Below, in pieces: positions 1 to 13,060 of a stretch of 64,000 nucleotides of DNA. A program made the translations under genes and the position numbers. A model generated the notes under the pieces. It worked only from the letters and a program-made list of their open reading frames with translations. It searched no databases and was not told the DNA's origin. Source of the DNA: Isoetes taiwanensis (Eukaryota; Streptophyta; Lycopodiopsida; Isoetales; Isoetaceae). Numbering within the stretch: the first letter of the stretch is position 1; the number at the start of each line of letters is the position of its first letter. The stretch is taken from NCBI GenBank assembly GCA_021234155.1, contig JAJEKV010000020.1, positions 7,860,563 through 7,924,562 on the forward strand. Reading direction: 5' to 3'.

Positions 1-852
1 TGAAATGATTATCTCGTGTATCATTCTCTGGAGCAAGTATTTGTGGTAAGGGCTACATATCTTTTGAAACCCAAGAATCTACTTCTTGATCAATGTAAAC
101 CCAAGCTCTATAATACTACATACCACATCGCCTAATACATCGATTAGCGCTCCAATCGGGGGTTTGAAATGTAGATTCCACGAGAGACTTCATATCTATT
201 TGATACCCTTTGTCAAACCTAAAGATCTTGCGGGGCTCATAGGCCTTGCGAAAATGGGCTGCCGATAAATATGAAAGAGGTTTAAATTATGCAAATAATG
301 TAATGTCCAAACCTAACAAACTTCAGGTTCGAATTGCTCTGCAAAAATGGCATTTTCATGCCACTGCGCATCTAATCCTGCGAATTCGCCCACCTGGATC
401 CAGAAAAATCAATCTAGTTCCACCGTTTTGGGCTATGTTTTGGACCTCTTCTTGGCTATGGAGACCTACTGCTCGTGAATCGGTGGCACAGCGGCAACCA
501 CAAACATGAGAATGCCTGTGATAAGTATTTCTGCAAGCTTGCAATTGGAAACGTCGCCCCATTTTTGGCAACTAGACCAAACATACGATGCTGTTATTGC
601 CGCTACTTGAGAAATCTTCAATAAAATTTGGCTATTCCTTTAACGTAAAAACCGGTTAGGAGACACTCTGCCCCATCGTCCACTTATATCATGCCATGTG
701 GCACTTTTTGGCCCTGTTTCAAACCCAGGAAGCTCAAGAGACTCTGCGTTCGTGATGCATACGTAACCAAAATTTACCACAAATTTTATGCACTTGAAGC
801 TTTCTACTTGCATTCCGATTCCGATCTGCAATCTTGCGATTTCCGCGTTACA
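1..852. other. Unassigned intergenic DNA
   Basis: Short open frames occur on both strands, but none carries a recognisable domain, codon bias or splice structure. No gene or repeat was identified here. Confidence 0.5.
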
Positions 853-927
853 AGAAAGGCGATCTACATGCCTTTCACGGCATAAAATCAGCGCTTGGCC
901 TAGGAAAGGCATGTAGATCGCCTTTCT
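853..927. repeat. 24-bp perfect inverted repeat (hairpin)
   Basis: The arms at 853-876 and 904-927 are exact reverse complements of 24 bp. They are separated by a 27-nt spacer, so a transcript would fold into a long perfect stem. This could be a tiny foldback element or a small-RNA precursor. Nothing else in the flanks identifies it. Confidence 0.8.
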
Positions 928-1143
928 GTATACATAAAAAAAAGAACCGAGCCGTGCAAGAAACAACCAACCAATGGACATGCCGCTGCCATCGCACAAC
1001 ACACCATGTGGCTAGGCGCCACAGCCCAAATCCTCGTTCTAAGCTTTCACACGATAAACCCTAGGTTTCCTTCTATATTAAGTTCTTTTTCTCTAGTCTT
1101 TTTCTCACACAGATTCCACTATCCACCATCAGCTTTTCTACAT

Positions 1144-1204
1144 ACCAATACTTACCTAAAACCATTACTTAGGTTACAAAATACCTTTTCCACAACTTTT
1201 CTTA
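1144..1204 (+). repeat. Dispersed repeat copy (related to 6.5 kb)
   Basis: This roughly 60-bp segment, containing CTTACCTAAAACCATTAC and TACCTTTTCCACAACTTTT, recurs in the tandem block at 6507-6697. It ends about 8 bp before the Helitron terminus at 1212. It is probably part of a dispersed element rather than a gene. Confidence 0.6.
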
Positions 1205-1211
1205 ACATATA

Positions 1212-1238
1212 CTAGTAACAGTGCCCAGCGTTGCTGGG
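1212..1238 (-). mobile_element. Helitron 3' terminus (minus orientation)
   Basis: Read on the minus strand, the sequence is a 7-bp GC-rich hairpin (GCCCAGC/GCTGGGC, loop AAC), then a 7-nt spacer, then CTAG followed by T. That is the usual 3' end of a plant Helitron: subterminal hairpin, CTRR end, insertion between A and T. The element would extend rightward. A diverged echo lies at about 1290-1310 (TCTAGCGTTGTTGGGC). The matching 5' TC end was not located. Confidence 0.6.
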
Positions 1239-1646
1239 CATACGTTAGAAGTCTGCAAATGTTTTGGGCGCAAAAGCATGAGTAATAATGATGTCTAGCG
1301 TTGTTGGGCTTCACTTGGAGATATGCATATGAAACACATGCATGCGCCTATCGACTGCACTGCACACACCTAAAACTGCCTAGCATGGAATCTTGGCCGT
1401 GCTATGGCATCAAATTTTGACCAATGTATCACTTTGGTGAAGACACGTACCGTCAAACATTTTTTGAAAAAAAAAAGAGGGTGAAAAATAAAGAATTCTT
1501 CCTTTTATTCGATTATTCTAAGAAAATCCTATATGGAAGATGCAGCATGATCAAAATAAGAAATACTTTCTTTCAAATTCAGTCATTCTAATAAAATTCT
1601 ATATGGATGATGTGGCGTGATGATACAGTTGCATGTTGCGGCATAC

Positions 1647-1758
1647 ATGGTTGTGTGTCAATATTGTCTTTTGATTTATGTAGGGTCATGTGTCAATGCC
1701 GCATGGTTGTGTGTCAATATTGTCTTTTGATTTATGTAGGGTCATGTGTCAATGCCTT
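1647..1758. repeat. 56-bp tandem duplication
   Basis: Two nearly identical 56-bp units (1647-1702 and 1703-1758) each contain GTGTGTCAATATTGTC and TTTATGTAGGGTCATG. The open frame across them is a by-product of the repeat and has no recognised domain. Confidence 0.85.
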
Positions 1759-1824
1759 TGCCAAATATAGAGCATGGGCAGTTAGTTGTCTACGTTCAAT
1801 GCAAAAGAAATAATTTCCACTACT

Positions 1825-1982
1825 AAGGATGTCTTTTTATTTCAAATCATTTTTCCATTTATATGTTATGTAACACATATTCCATTCCATGGAAATAATT
1901 TTCTCTAAGGATGTCTTTTTATTTCAAGTCATTTTTCCATTTATATGTTAGCTGACACATATTCCACGGAGACTTGCAACAC
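1825..1982. repeat. 82-bp tandem duplication
   Basis: AAGGATGTCTTTTTATTTCA begins at 1825 and again at 1907. It is followed in both copies by CATTTTTCCATTTATATGTTA and, later, ACACATATTCCA. This is two diverged tandem copies in AT-rich non-coding DNA. Confidence 0.8.
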
Positions 1983-1989
1983 CTGGCAG

Positions 1990-4900
1990 TTGTTTGTGTG
2001 TATTTATATCACAGCTTTCAATTGCGAGTGAAGAAATTGTAAGGGAAATTTGCTCTTATTTTATTTGGTATTACTTCAATAATTCTTCATTTTTTGTAAA
2101 CTGGCTTTCTTGCATTTGACTGTGGTGCATTCATTATTCTAAAACGGTTGGGATGGTAGAAGAGGTAGGCATTGTAAGCTTCTTGTAAGCCTTTTTGCAA
2201 AGCATTGTGATGTGTGTTAAGATACATAGCTAAGCATTAGTAATAACTTTGGATCAGCTGCGGCTAGCATTTGACGCCTCATTTCCAAGACACAAGCATT
2301 TTCTTCTACCGACCTACACTTCAATGTGATTTTGCAATACAAAAGCTATTTTAGTATATACAACACTACACAGTGAAACAAAGATTGAGCCACTTGATTC
2401 TTCATATGAGTTTGGCCTTTCAACTGTAATAAAGCTTCAAATCATAGATTGCTTGAATCCATTTCCAAACAATTTGGAATCAATTCATACATAATATTGT
2501 GCGCCCTATTCTAAGTGCTTGCAGTGATGTACCTGAATTCTTACATCACCTGTAAGAAGTAATAAGTTTAGAAAATGCATAAAGACTTACATAGTGGTAA
2601 AGAGAGTACACCCAAGAGACCAAAGGTGAGTTATTTCATTCATATGCGCAAGAGTTTAGGTGCTTTGTATGGTCTGAAAAGTCTTTGGTGACCCCCATTC
2701 ACACGCAAGGTAATAGATTATTAAAATTATGACATAATAAGAAAGCACCAACAATTGTAAGTCAAATTGAAAGGGGTATCTCTACCAATCAGTTCATTTC
2801 CTATATTTGAGTTCCTCCAAGTCATTATTAGCATTCCAAAATGCAGAACCCATTTTTCAATCCTGTGGGGAGCCAAAAAAAGACATCAAACATATGAAAG
2901 AACCATTCTGCCATATAACTTACCCTTTTCTCTGAGAAGAGAATGGTCTCATTAGTTTGCCCTAGCTTATTACACATCACATTGTGCAAAATAAGCGCTA
3001 AGCGACACACGCATCACGGTGTCCTAAATAAGGCAGCAGGTGACATCAAAGCAAGTCATAAATCCAATGCAAATTAAAAAACTAAAGCATCGATAGATTG
3101 CCAATGAAAAAGCAACCTAAGCCAATGTGCAAGTTTATTTGCTTGATGAACCCATGGCAAGATGCCTCTAGCTTATAACTATACCACTTATTTCTTTCTA
3201 ATGTACATAATGCTTACCGTCTTTCCTTCTAGCTAGGTATCTGCATTCTAAAGGAATCTTTGCTTGAGAACTCGGCGGGAACAAAGCTATACCGGGGTTA
3301 GAAAATACTACATTTGCACAAAACAATCATTGCGGATGAAAATCTTGGATGAGAAATGGAAAAAAATAGAGGATATCGGACCTCTGCATGTATTTCCCCA
3401 GCTACTTCACCAAGAGTGGTAAGAAAATACGTTGGACGATAAGAAGCTAGTTTTCCAAATTAAAAACTCACAGAACCACATGCAAGTTGGGAATCGAAAG
3501 AAGTTTCTATGAGGGCTTAGCATCATACTTGATAAGATCTAAGCCTGATGCCTGACTCCAAAAATTGACATAAAGCTTTTGTCTACATGGTTACGCCCTT
3601 TGAATCGCGGGTCACGGCCGAGGGCAAAGAACACAATCACAATGCCTTGGTCTTTTGATCTACTTGGGAGTAAGAAGGAATAGCGATAAAAGCGTATTGC
3701 GTTAACTCTCAACCCTAAGTTGAAAGATTGGCAAATCGTAACCATAAGATAGTGATTAAACCTCGGCCATGCCAAGGTAAAATAACCACGGCGAGGGCAC
3801 GAAGCTTCAAGCCAAGATCAAGACCACGAATATCGGTGGCGTGGAGGCAAAGGCGAGCGGCGGAAGCAAAATCGATGCCCTCTTCTTGATTGCCTCTTCT
3901 TGACCAAATCTCAACCATCAAATCTCAACCCTAAATCTCAGCCTTTGGATTTAGGGCTGGGTCCAACACTTATAGAATAACATTATAATATAAGATAATT
4001 GCTTTGCTTTTCGACGTCGAGGCACTCATCTCGACCGTTGCTTAACCTAAAAGAATCTTGACCGTTGATTTTCTTTACAAAAATTGTAGCATCTTTTTTC
4101 CTCTTTGCATGGCTATAGCCGATCTCTATTCCAACTTCTTTTCGCTGCCCGGTATATTAGAAGCTCCGGTACCATCAGCGGCGGATCCTCTCTTGCGACG
4201 AGAAAAAAACACGCTTGGGCAAAAGCGACCGCGGCGTCGTTCTCATGGATGGTTTGCTTAATCCTAGCTATCTGCCTTTAAATTTTGGAGTTTCTTCTAA
4301 ATCGGCATTGTTACAGGTATTTGCATCTAAACTTTTACGAAATCTTGGCTGCTCAATCGCCTATGGAGTTCTCTTACTCTCTGTTCCAAAGGCCACATTT
4401 TAGGGCTAGGCAGATCGCTTGAGATGCTTACCTCTGCACAAGATCTGGCAAGGAATCGTGGCTTGGTCTCCGCACAAAATCTTCCAGCCACTTCTGCTGC
4501 TACTTTGACATTCAAATGCATGTTTTAGAGTTGGATAGGGTGCTTGAAATGCAAAAATATTGCGGAGACGAATGCATTTCACTATATAATGCTGTGGAAA
4601 TGTCAACTTGCATTGTTTGCCAACGTGTAGCAGACTGAAGTTTGGTTAACTCTTTAAAGTCTTTGGCATTTTTAGCTCCTGTAATGCATTGTGTTAATCT
4701 GTCTTCAATATTCATGTCCACAAATTCTTGCAATGCTTTTCCTTTCTTATCTTCATCTTTATACATTTCTGCATGTCGTAGACATTGGCATGTTATGCAT
4801 TTTGCATGTTTAATTTGATATTGTAGATATGAATCTACGTAATGGTATGCATATTAACTAGATGAAATGTAAGTTCCTTACTCAAAACAAATTTCTGAAC

Positions 4901-6290
4901 ATGTGGATGAGGACTCACTTTTATATGCCAGGACATAAACTTTCTTATAGGTTTGTATTGAAGCTGAGCACAACTAATTCAGTTATATTGATGTCGGGAG
5001 ACATCAAACTTTTCAATCATATATGGAGGCTTCTTTGCTTTTTATTGTCCTCCTCAGATTTAATGCGCCATACATATTCTAGGTATAATAGTATACGGCT
5101 AATTGGTGTAATTCCTTTTTTGTATCTAGGATTTTCGGGCATCAACATAAGATTATTTTTGAGGTTGTGTTGTTGCATGCAAATGGTGTGCCGATTACAA
5201 TATTATCGAAAGACACAACCAAGCAAATGGTTATCACAACAAATAAACTGCAATTTTTAAATTATGTAAGTTTTTTTTGAACTCTGTTGGTCTCATTCTG
5301 AAATAAGGTGCTGCAAATAAAGGTAGTGATGCCGCACTTCAGTAGTCTAGCATGATTGTGTTCATGTTTGTGGTAAATGCTAATGACGATAAGTTGATAA
5401 GCTGACGTCGCTCCTTTGGGAAGTATGATATTGTCAACTTGGCATCTTTTGCAGCTAACCATTCTAATCATTGTACCTACTATCTGTAGCCCATGCAACT
5501 ATTCGATAGCTCTAGATGCAGTAGAACAAGCCGCAATATAACACGCAACCCGAACAAAATCAATAGGATCAACAATATTAATATTTTGAAGTTCCTTTCG
5601 TCAATGAAAATCCATGTTATGCGTATCAGACATTGAATTTTTTCTATATCACTTTCAATTTCTATCATCATTATTTTAGGATCAAATCGTCTATTGGTTA
5701 ATTTAGTACCTTCTATTTTGTTATACTTTGCCATGATTAACTTAATTTTAGGTCAACAAAAATTATCCTTTTATTAATGTACAATCTATCCAGATGATTA
5801 AAACATCTCACATACACAAACCACATGTGCATGACATTTGACGTACTAATGTGGAGGACTTGCTCGATTCAATGTCCTTGATATTGAGATAACCATGTGC
5901 TTAAAATGTTGTAAGATTTTGTTAAATCAGGAGAAGGGGGTCTATGTTGAATGTTGTAGCTCCAGGTTGGAGCTTGGAGCTTTAGGTAGCTTCAATTATA
6001 GTATTTTGAATGACTATCTAATAGATAAGTGTTATATATTATTTTGAGCATTCTATTTATTGCAACACATTATGGTAGCCATCCTAAAGGTTATTTAGTC
6101 GTCTGAAATCCTATTTTATACTTCAAAATCATCTAATGTTATATGCCATCACCTTGAGAAAAAAGGCCATGATTTTTGCTACAACTCTGAGAAATTTTCT
6201 AAATGTTCAAATTGCCCAACATTTTTGGGACTTTTGTAAAAAAAATAATCAATTAATAATATTGAGCCCCTGTATTGAGTTGCCTAAAGC
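1990..6290. other. AT-rich intergenic stretch without recognised genes
   Basis: Open frames here, such as 4862-5260 (+) and 4512-4766 (-), are up to 132 codons but match no family I recognise. No convincing splice chain or transposon terminus was seen. An unidentified lineage-specific gene or decayed transposon cannot be excluded. Confidence 0.5.
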
Positions 6291-6291
6291 A

Positions 6292-6467
6292 TTTAAGTTG
6301 ATATACTATTCTGGTTTTGAACTGACACCAAGTTGGACGTCACAGAAATTCACCCGCGTAAGTGAGTTAGTGAGAAGCGTTTAAGTCAATGCAATATTCT
6401 GGTTTTGAACTGACACCAAGTTGAACGTCACACAAATCCACTCGCATAAGTGAGTCAGTAAGAGAAA
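6292..6467. repeat. 88-bp tandem duplication
   Basis: TTTAAGT starts at 6292 and 6380. Both units contain ATTCTGGTTTTGAACTGAC, then ACACCAAGTTG and a diverged GTAAGTGAGT. The second unit leads directly into the GC hairpin at 6473. Confidence 0.8.
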
Positions 6468-6472
6468 TGTTC

Positions 6473-6492
6473 GCGGCGGCCTTGGCCGCCGC
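6473..6492. repeat. GC hairpin of a dispersed element
   Basis: This is a 9-bp GC-only stem with a TT loop (GCGGCGGCC-TT-GGCCGCCGC). It sits in a block of about 50 bp that recurs at 62,961-63,010 with the same flanks: GAGAAAYGTTC before it and RATAARTTTCTTGTA after it. Such a conserved block suggests the subterminal hairpin of a mobile element. No CTRR Helitron end follows, so the class is unknown. Confidence 0.6.
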
Positions 6493-6506
6493 AATAAATT
6501 TCTTGT

Positions 6507-6697
6507 AAACCTTATTTCCATGTTCGTACCAATACTTACCTAAAACTATTACAAATCTTAGGTTACAAAATACCTTTTCCACAACTTTTAAACCTTATTT
6601 CCATGTTCTATTGTGCCAACAATACTTACCTAAAACCATTACAAATCTTAGGTTACAAATACCTTTTCCACAACTTTTAAACCTTATTTCCATGTTC
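6507..6697. repeat. 83-89-bp tandem repeat
   Basis: AAACCTTATTTCCATGTTC starts at 6507, 6590 and 6679, giving about 2.1 units of 83-89 bp. The unit also contains the sequence seen at 1144-1204. No coding potential was recognised. Confidence 0.85.
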
Positions 6698-6699
6698 AT

Positions 6700-9600
6700 G
6701 GGCACTGCTCTAAAAACGCTACTAGGTACCCAAGAAAAATTACTAGTACCCAAGAAAAATTTGTGAAAAAAAAGATGACATCTCAAAAAGTACAACCCAA
6801 TTAAAAGCAAATTCTCTTTCAATTTTTTGGCGCGGAGTCTTTCATCCGCAAGCTAAAAAGTTTAGAAATTTATCAACTCTGAGCTGAAGAAAAAAAGGAA
6901 CCCCTTGCACTTCATATACTTTTGCGGGCTTTGTCTGACAATATTAAGCCTGTGGGATATCTCGGTTTACGCCCCCTCTTTCCGATTTAGGTTGGAACCA
7001 ACAGTAGGCCCTAATCCCAATTTTCTTTTTCCTCCTGTTTTTTTTTCTCTTCCTTCCCTTTTCTGCTGCGCTTTCTGCATGCGATCATGGAGTGATCGTC
7101 CGTTCGGGAAAAATACAGGCTGCAGCAGCCATTTGGGCCTGAGATTTTGGGTATCCAATTCAGGCAGGCATCGTCTCTTCTTTATTGATAATAGGTATGT
7201 TGCATAATCTGGTGGTTAGTGTAGTCTATTGAGCAGGCCTACCATGGATCTGTCCTTGAGCAGAATGTATGGCAGAGAAGGATGCCCCTGCTAATGATCC
7301 CAGCCTTTCTATTTATATAGAATAACTCATTGTTAGCAGTGGCACACGATATCTGAATGGCTGCATGTTTGAGACCATGCTATGAGTTTGTTTTGTTGTC
7401 CAGGCTATATGCACGTGATGGTAATTTCAGTTACTTTCAATCTTATAGATGTAAGAGGTTCTTTTATGCTATTGTATGAAGAATACTAACTTTTTAGTTG
7501 TATTGCATATTGTCTGACCTCTATCTTGATGAAATTGACCTTCTAAATTTATGCCAGAAGGGTAAGGAAGGTAGGCACATTTCTCCAACCTTGGTTTGGA
7601 GTAGTCCTACCAACCTGGCCCAGAAGGTCGATTGGCCCAACCCTGCTACCTCAAATACAGTAATGCAGTTCAGGACCAAGTAGAATAGCGCTTGTTTCTA
7701 GCATTGAAAGCTCTTCTTTGGTATGTGAATGGTTTGAATAGGCTTCTCATTTCTATTCCAGACTAATGTAGAAGACAAGAAGTAAGCGTATGCAGATCGC
7801 TTAATGCAAGGAGTTGGTAAGAAGTTGAGGTTCATCTGATTATGCTCTTTTGTTTGAAGAGTAGGGGAGGGTGGCCATCCACGACGGCAATCCCTTTCAC
7901 GGACGTGGAAAACCCCTTCACACACGTGGCAAAAGCATGCGGGGGCTTCCAAACAGGAGGGAAAGGATTTTATTTTTTTGTTTTGAGACTTTGTGGAGGA
8001 AGCATGCTGCTCCGATGACGGTCCACAGAGGACTCCCGCCAGCCCTAGCAGGCAGCCGCAGCCACTATTTCATCAATGCATGTGGAGCTGAAATTGTTTG
8101 AATGGACTCATTATATATAATCTGCCAAAATGATCGGAGTTCATAAATCATGCTTTGGCACAGGTATTCATAGCAACTTCACATAGATTGATAGCTTATC
8201 TTTGATATACTATTCTTGCTCCACAGAAAATACTTTTTGTTTGCTCAAAGTGCCTACTGTTAAAAATCTTTGCTTCTAGCAATGCAATAGATAAGCTGGT
8301 ATTAGGTTTTATATTCACTTTCTTCATGGATTACTCATCGACTTTAGTAAAGTGTATTAGGATTAACAATCTGTAGCTTAGTTAGAAATCCTCTGCCTTG
8401 TCTGCTTTTCTCATTCTATGCCTGCCATATTTATGTGTTATGTCATTCCACATTTTCTGGTTTTCCATGTTTTCTCCACATTAGTATTCCGCCCTATGAT
8501 TTTGACACACTAATCATGCTACACTTGGCTTCTTCTCTCATAATTCTTATCTTATCTCTTTGTCCTGCCATTTGCCACATTCTATTTCCCTTTCCTGTCT
8601 CTTGTGGTGGTTAGGCATCTTGTTTTTCTGCGAAGGTAACTTATAACTTCGTTTTTTGCTGTAGTTCTATGATAGAAATAGCCTTAGCCATATGTAATAG
8701 ATATTATCTTAAAATTCTGTCCATCTTTGAATGCTTTCTTATAATGGTACTTAAGATTAGACTGTTTCTAAATGGTACATAAAGATTAGACTGTCAAAGA
8801 TATAACAAGGGCTTATTGATTTTGCAAATGATGGAATACAATTTTTTTTAATAGTGTAGTATGAAAAAGCTCTGACTTCTCTATGTAATATGCAGATTTC
8901 AGGGGCTAGGAATTCTAATGAATGTCCCAATCATTGCAAATTATGAAGCTGGTCCAAGCCTTGTACAAGAGGTTGTTATCAAGTTCAAATTTGTGATCTT
9001 GTTTGACTTATACTTTGTATTGACGTATTGTTATATGTGTGAGCTGATAACTGTTGGGCTGCAAATGGCTGCGACAGCAATCTAATTTAGATAATTTTGA
9101 TGGACATGATTCATAGTTCATCCAAAAAGTTTTAAATGTTTGTTCTGCAGTATTGCCTGCAGGCAGATCTAAGCACTTTCCCATAAATTTTGCAAATTAT
9201 ATCCATCAAAAGGTCTCAGGTTGGAATCTTTGGTGATGCTGCGTAAGTTTCTTGTGACACGTTATGCATTTATATATCTAAAGTCAAAACATAATAGCAT
9301 TCGTACTGTTTTTTACATGTTCAGAGCCAGGATCACTCTATCATTATCATCAAGACACACTAAATTGCATTGAGTTTGCCATGGCCAGTGAGGAATTTTA
9401 CAAAGCGAATGCAAACTTTTGAATATTTTTATGTCATTTTAAAATTAGAGAAAAAAGAATTTCTCATAACGAGTTTGTTTGCTAATGTTTACATGCCATG
9501 TGTTCCAGGTATAGAAATAGGGCGGCCTCTTTTTGTAAACTATTGAAGTAATGAGGTCAAGATCATAAATTCTTAGTGACGGATGAGGCTTCACTTCGTG

Positions 9601-10122
9601 TTCTTTAATAAAAAGAATATTAGCTTAACATGTGCTTGACATGGAGTGTATCCTGAGTCTTTCGTTGCTTAAATGCCAGATACGTGAGCAAGAAATTCAG
9701 AAGCATGAAATACGCTTTGTGTTGTACATAGATCAGAAACATAGGAGCAGATTGGGGCTGATGACTTGACAAAAGTTTAGAAGTATGGGGCTGACATGGG
9801 GCTGACATGGAGCTGATGTCTTCACATAGGAAGCATGGACTGAATACAAACTTTGCTAGCTTTGTTCATCAAATCTTGTTAAAATAAAGGTTCGATGTTT
9901 GTTTGAGCTCAATCTTTGTTTGAGCTCTCAAGTTACTTAAAGAATAGAAAAAAAAAACTGTGCAAGGCAGCCTTAAGTGGGTACTCTTGTAGCCTATATC
10001 GTCACCTAAGCCTTGGTGGTACCTTTACCCCCACCATTTTGGCACATCACAAATTAAACTAGCACTAGTACCAGTTTGGCATGCAATAAAGTCCAAGTAC
10101 ATGGACTTATTGGGCATGTTGG
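6700..10122. other. Intergenic stretch without a recognised gene
   Basis: Only short open frames are present. Three short segments near 8,896-8,990, 9,160-9,240 and 9,325-9,420 follow acceptor-like CAG sites and read open for 15-35 codons. They could be decayed exons, but no family is recognised. Confidence 0.45.
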
Positions 10123-10185
10123 CATGTGGCGTGCATACACAACGAAAAAGGTGCTCACATCCCCCGGAAAATCCCCCATTGAGGA

Positions 10186-10660
10186 ACCGGGGGACTTGAG
10201 AGCAAGGGGTTATTTCTTTTGCAACGAGGAATTTTTTAACAAAGAGGTATATTGTACGGGGGGACATTAGCGGAAACGAGGGATTCTTGAACAAAAGGGT
10301 ACATTTTAATGGGGAAATTAGTAGAAATAGGGTATTGCAAATACACATTGGGGTATTTTTAAGAAAGGGGAATTGGGTCAAAAGGAAATTTGCGAATGCA
10401 TTAGGGTAATTTCAAGAAAAAGAGGCTGGTTCAAAAAGGGAATTTACAAATGGATTGGGGTATTTTCAAGAAAAGGGGACTAATTCAAAAGGAAACTTGC
10501 AAATGGATTGGAGTATTTTCAAATAAAAGGGGATTGAATGAAAGGAAAATTACTAAATAAACTGAGGACTGCAATAAGTACCAAGGTATTTTCAAATGAA
10601 AGGAAAATTACTAAATAAACTGAGGACTGCAATAAGTACCAAGGTATTTTCAAGCAAAAG
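10186..10660. repeat. Degenerate GGGTATT-rich array, left block
   Basis: Imperfect units of about 55-65 bp contain GGGGTATTTTCAAGAAA, a G-rich segment and GGAAATTTGCAAATGGATT. The last two units (10,538-10,595 and 10,596-10,653) are an essentially perfect 58-bp tandem duplication, so the array has expanded recently. It is not telomeric, because the motif is not TTTAGGG. Confidence 0.8.
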
Positions 10661-11374
10661 GTAGCTTGAAAAAAAAAGGCAATGCCACGTTCCTTCCAGG
10701 AGCTTTCAGTTGGTGAAGGTTGCCCGGCGTGGCCTTCTTCATCCCCAAATTACCTCAAAGAACAAAAATTGCAGAAAAGATAGGAGGCCAGTAGTAGAAA
10801 CACGAAAATTACAGATGGTCAGTAGCAAATCCATTGTAGTAAAGACTCAAAGTAGTTGTAGGGCTTGAAAATCCATTGGAACGTGCCACGTGGCACAATT
10901 TGATTGGACCTGGTGCTAGGAGGGCAAGGAATTTTTCCGAAATTATGAGTTAAATTTAGTGCAATGTTTTAAGCCAAAAAAGAACATATGTCGAGTTTTT
11001 TTGGAGACAAAGGAAATGTGTTGGCAAACCCTATAAATATGGCGGAGGCATGCACGCACGAATGTTCCTGAATCGAGCGTATTCATCTACACGAGACCAG
11101 AGATGCTCGACATCTTTTGGTTGTAAACTCTCCAAGCTGGCTTCAAATCCGACCATGAAACATTTCAGGTAAAATCATATGGCTATTGCTTGAGTACCTT
11201 CCTTTACAGATTAAGATATATAATACGGTTTTATGTCTGCTATATAAAGGCACCTAAACTACTGGTAAAAGGCATTGGAATCATTTCTGTTACATGCAAG
11301 TCAGTGATTTGCGGCCCTCTTTCAGGTAGAAAACAAGTAATATTTCTTGTAATGAATTCGTTACATTGCTTGAA

Positions 11375-13060
11375 GCTCGGTTTAGGAATTTGGACCCGGA
11401 TCTTCACGTTTGAATGTCTGTATGATTTCCTTGAGGCTTAAGAATACTTTGGCGACCTGAGGGATCTCAGAACAAAGGCCATACGAGGACAAAACTCATT
11501 GATCTACTGCTGAGAAGGGCATGCATTGAGCATGGCAATTCTCAGCCAACAAAAACCAGCTGCTAGAGCTTTGCATAAGATGGATCCAAACAGAGGGAAA
11601 GCTGTGTTAATATCAAGAGATCTATGTCTGGTTTGCAGCAATGTGCTAAGGCAAACCTGATCCCAGCCTGCAATATTGAGAGGGTGGAGCTGTCTATCAA
11701 TGAAAAAGATGAGATTTCAGAGGATGATGACATCTTTTCATTTAGCTGATGAGATGCAACTTAAATCTAGTTGCATTTTTTCTTTTATGTTCTCCAAGAC
11801 CTAAACCCCTTCTGAGCAAGTTGTTTCCATTTCTTTGGTGTTGTATTTCCATGTTTGCTAGATAGAATTCGAGTATGCATACTCTAGTTTGGTACTGCTG
11901 TGTTGGAGCTGATATTGCATATTTTTTACCACAGGATTTGAGACGGTGACTTACATGCTTGAGGTAGACAACGCAACAGAAAAGCAGAGTGGCAGCCATT
12001 TTCAACTAGAAACTGACATTCTGTACATGCAGCGCGCTTTTAGTCATCAAGACTTTGCGGGTCATAAGGGTACAATTCGTGCTGGTGATTTGCAGGTGCT
12101 TTCTTCTGCCTTACAAATGAAGTATTAAAAACCTCAAAATTTATCTGCCTCAGGTCTCCTGTTATTTCCTTTCTTACTCATGTATGCAAAGCATAATACA
12201 CACTGGAAAATGCATGCCGCAGTGTATGTTAAAGGGCAGCTTGGAGCTGCTAAGTGTAAAGGCTTTTCCCAGTCCATAGCTTGGAGCTGATAAGTATAAA
12301 AGCTTAGCTATCACATTTTCACAAACAATCTGGTATTATTCTAATTCTCAACAGAAAACCGCCTGATGGTTTTTGGTGATGTATTTTATAACTTGATAAT
12401 AAGAACTCCTTTAATTGGTGCCGTAGTGTCTGAGTATACGGTTAATTTGATGAAACGTCCTCTATTTGCAGTGGATGACTGCAGGTCGAGGTATTGTGCA
12501 CTGTGAAATGCCTGCAACAAGTGGAATTCAACGTGGATTACAGTTGTGGGTAAATCTTGCTTCAAAGTATAAGATGTGAGTATCCTAATTAATAAATTAT
12601 TGATTGAGTTAAAGATAAAAAGAGTCTCTCATCTCTGAGAACAAAATGTTAACACCAAGGAGCAATGTTTAGGATTCTTGATAGTTAACTATCAAGAATT
12701 GCAAAAGTCAGATATTTTAGTAGCTGAAAAAGATGGTGTGAAGGTAGCAGTTATTGCAGGGGAGAGTCTTGGTGTTAAATCTTCTGTATACACTAGGACA
12801 CCAACCATGTATCTTGATATAACACTTTCACCAGGAGCCAATTTTCATCAGGCCATTCCAGAGGGATGGAATGCTTTTATTTACACCTTAGAAGGGGAGG
12901 CAGCCTTTGGAACGTCTACCTCACCTGTGTGCTCATTGCTGGACAGCCCGTCAATGAGCCAGTGGTCCAATATGGACCCTTTGTCATGAATACAAAGGAG
13001 GAGATTTTACAGGCTATGGATGACTTTACCAAACATCGTAATGGATTTGAAGGTTCTTAG
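11375..13060 (+). pseudogene. Pirin-like gene, decayed
   Basis: Pirins are cupin-fold, metal-binding, usually nuclear proteins. Recognisable exons are: a remnant with RNLDP at 11,375-11,398, followed by stops; FETVTYMLE at 11,936-11,963; RAFSHQDFAGHKGTIRAGDLQ at 12,033-12,095 after a 69-nt intron; a WMTAGRGIVHCEMP exon from 12,475; then YQELQ through [14 protein letters not shown] to EGEAAFG at 12,690-12,912; and a [19 protein letters not shown] tail ending at 13,060. The first exon is missing. The LDEFS/HPHRG block is missing. About 40 residues between EGEAAFG and the VNEPVV tail are deleted with a frame change. Family assignment is secure; loss of function is inferred from these lesions. 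Confidence 0.85.

Noticed and set aside
6905-7207. A 100-codon Cys/Phe-rich frame as a small secreted protein
   Set aside because: No signal cleavage context, promoter or homology was recognised, and an equally long antisense frame overlaps it.
8896-9420. Three short exon-like segments (ILMNVPIIANYEAG; QVGIFGDAA; EPGSLYHYHQDTLNC)
   Set aside because: They follow acceptor-like sites, but no family could be recognised and the segments do not join in a consistent frame. Reported only as unassigned DNA.
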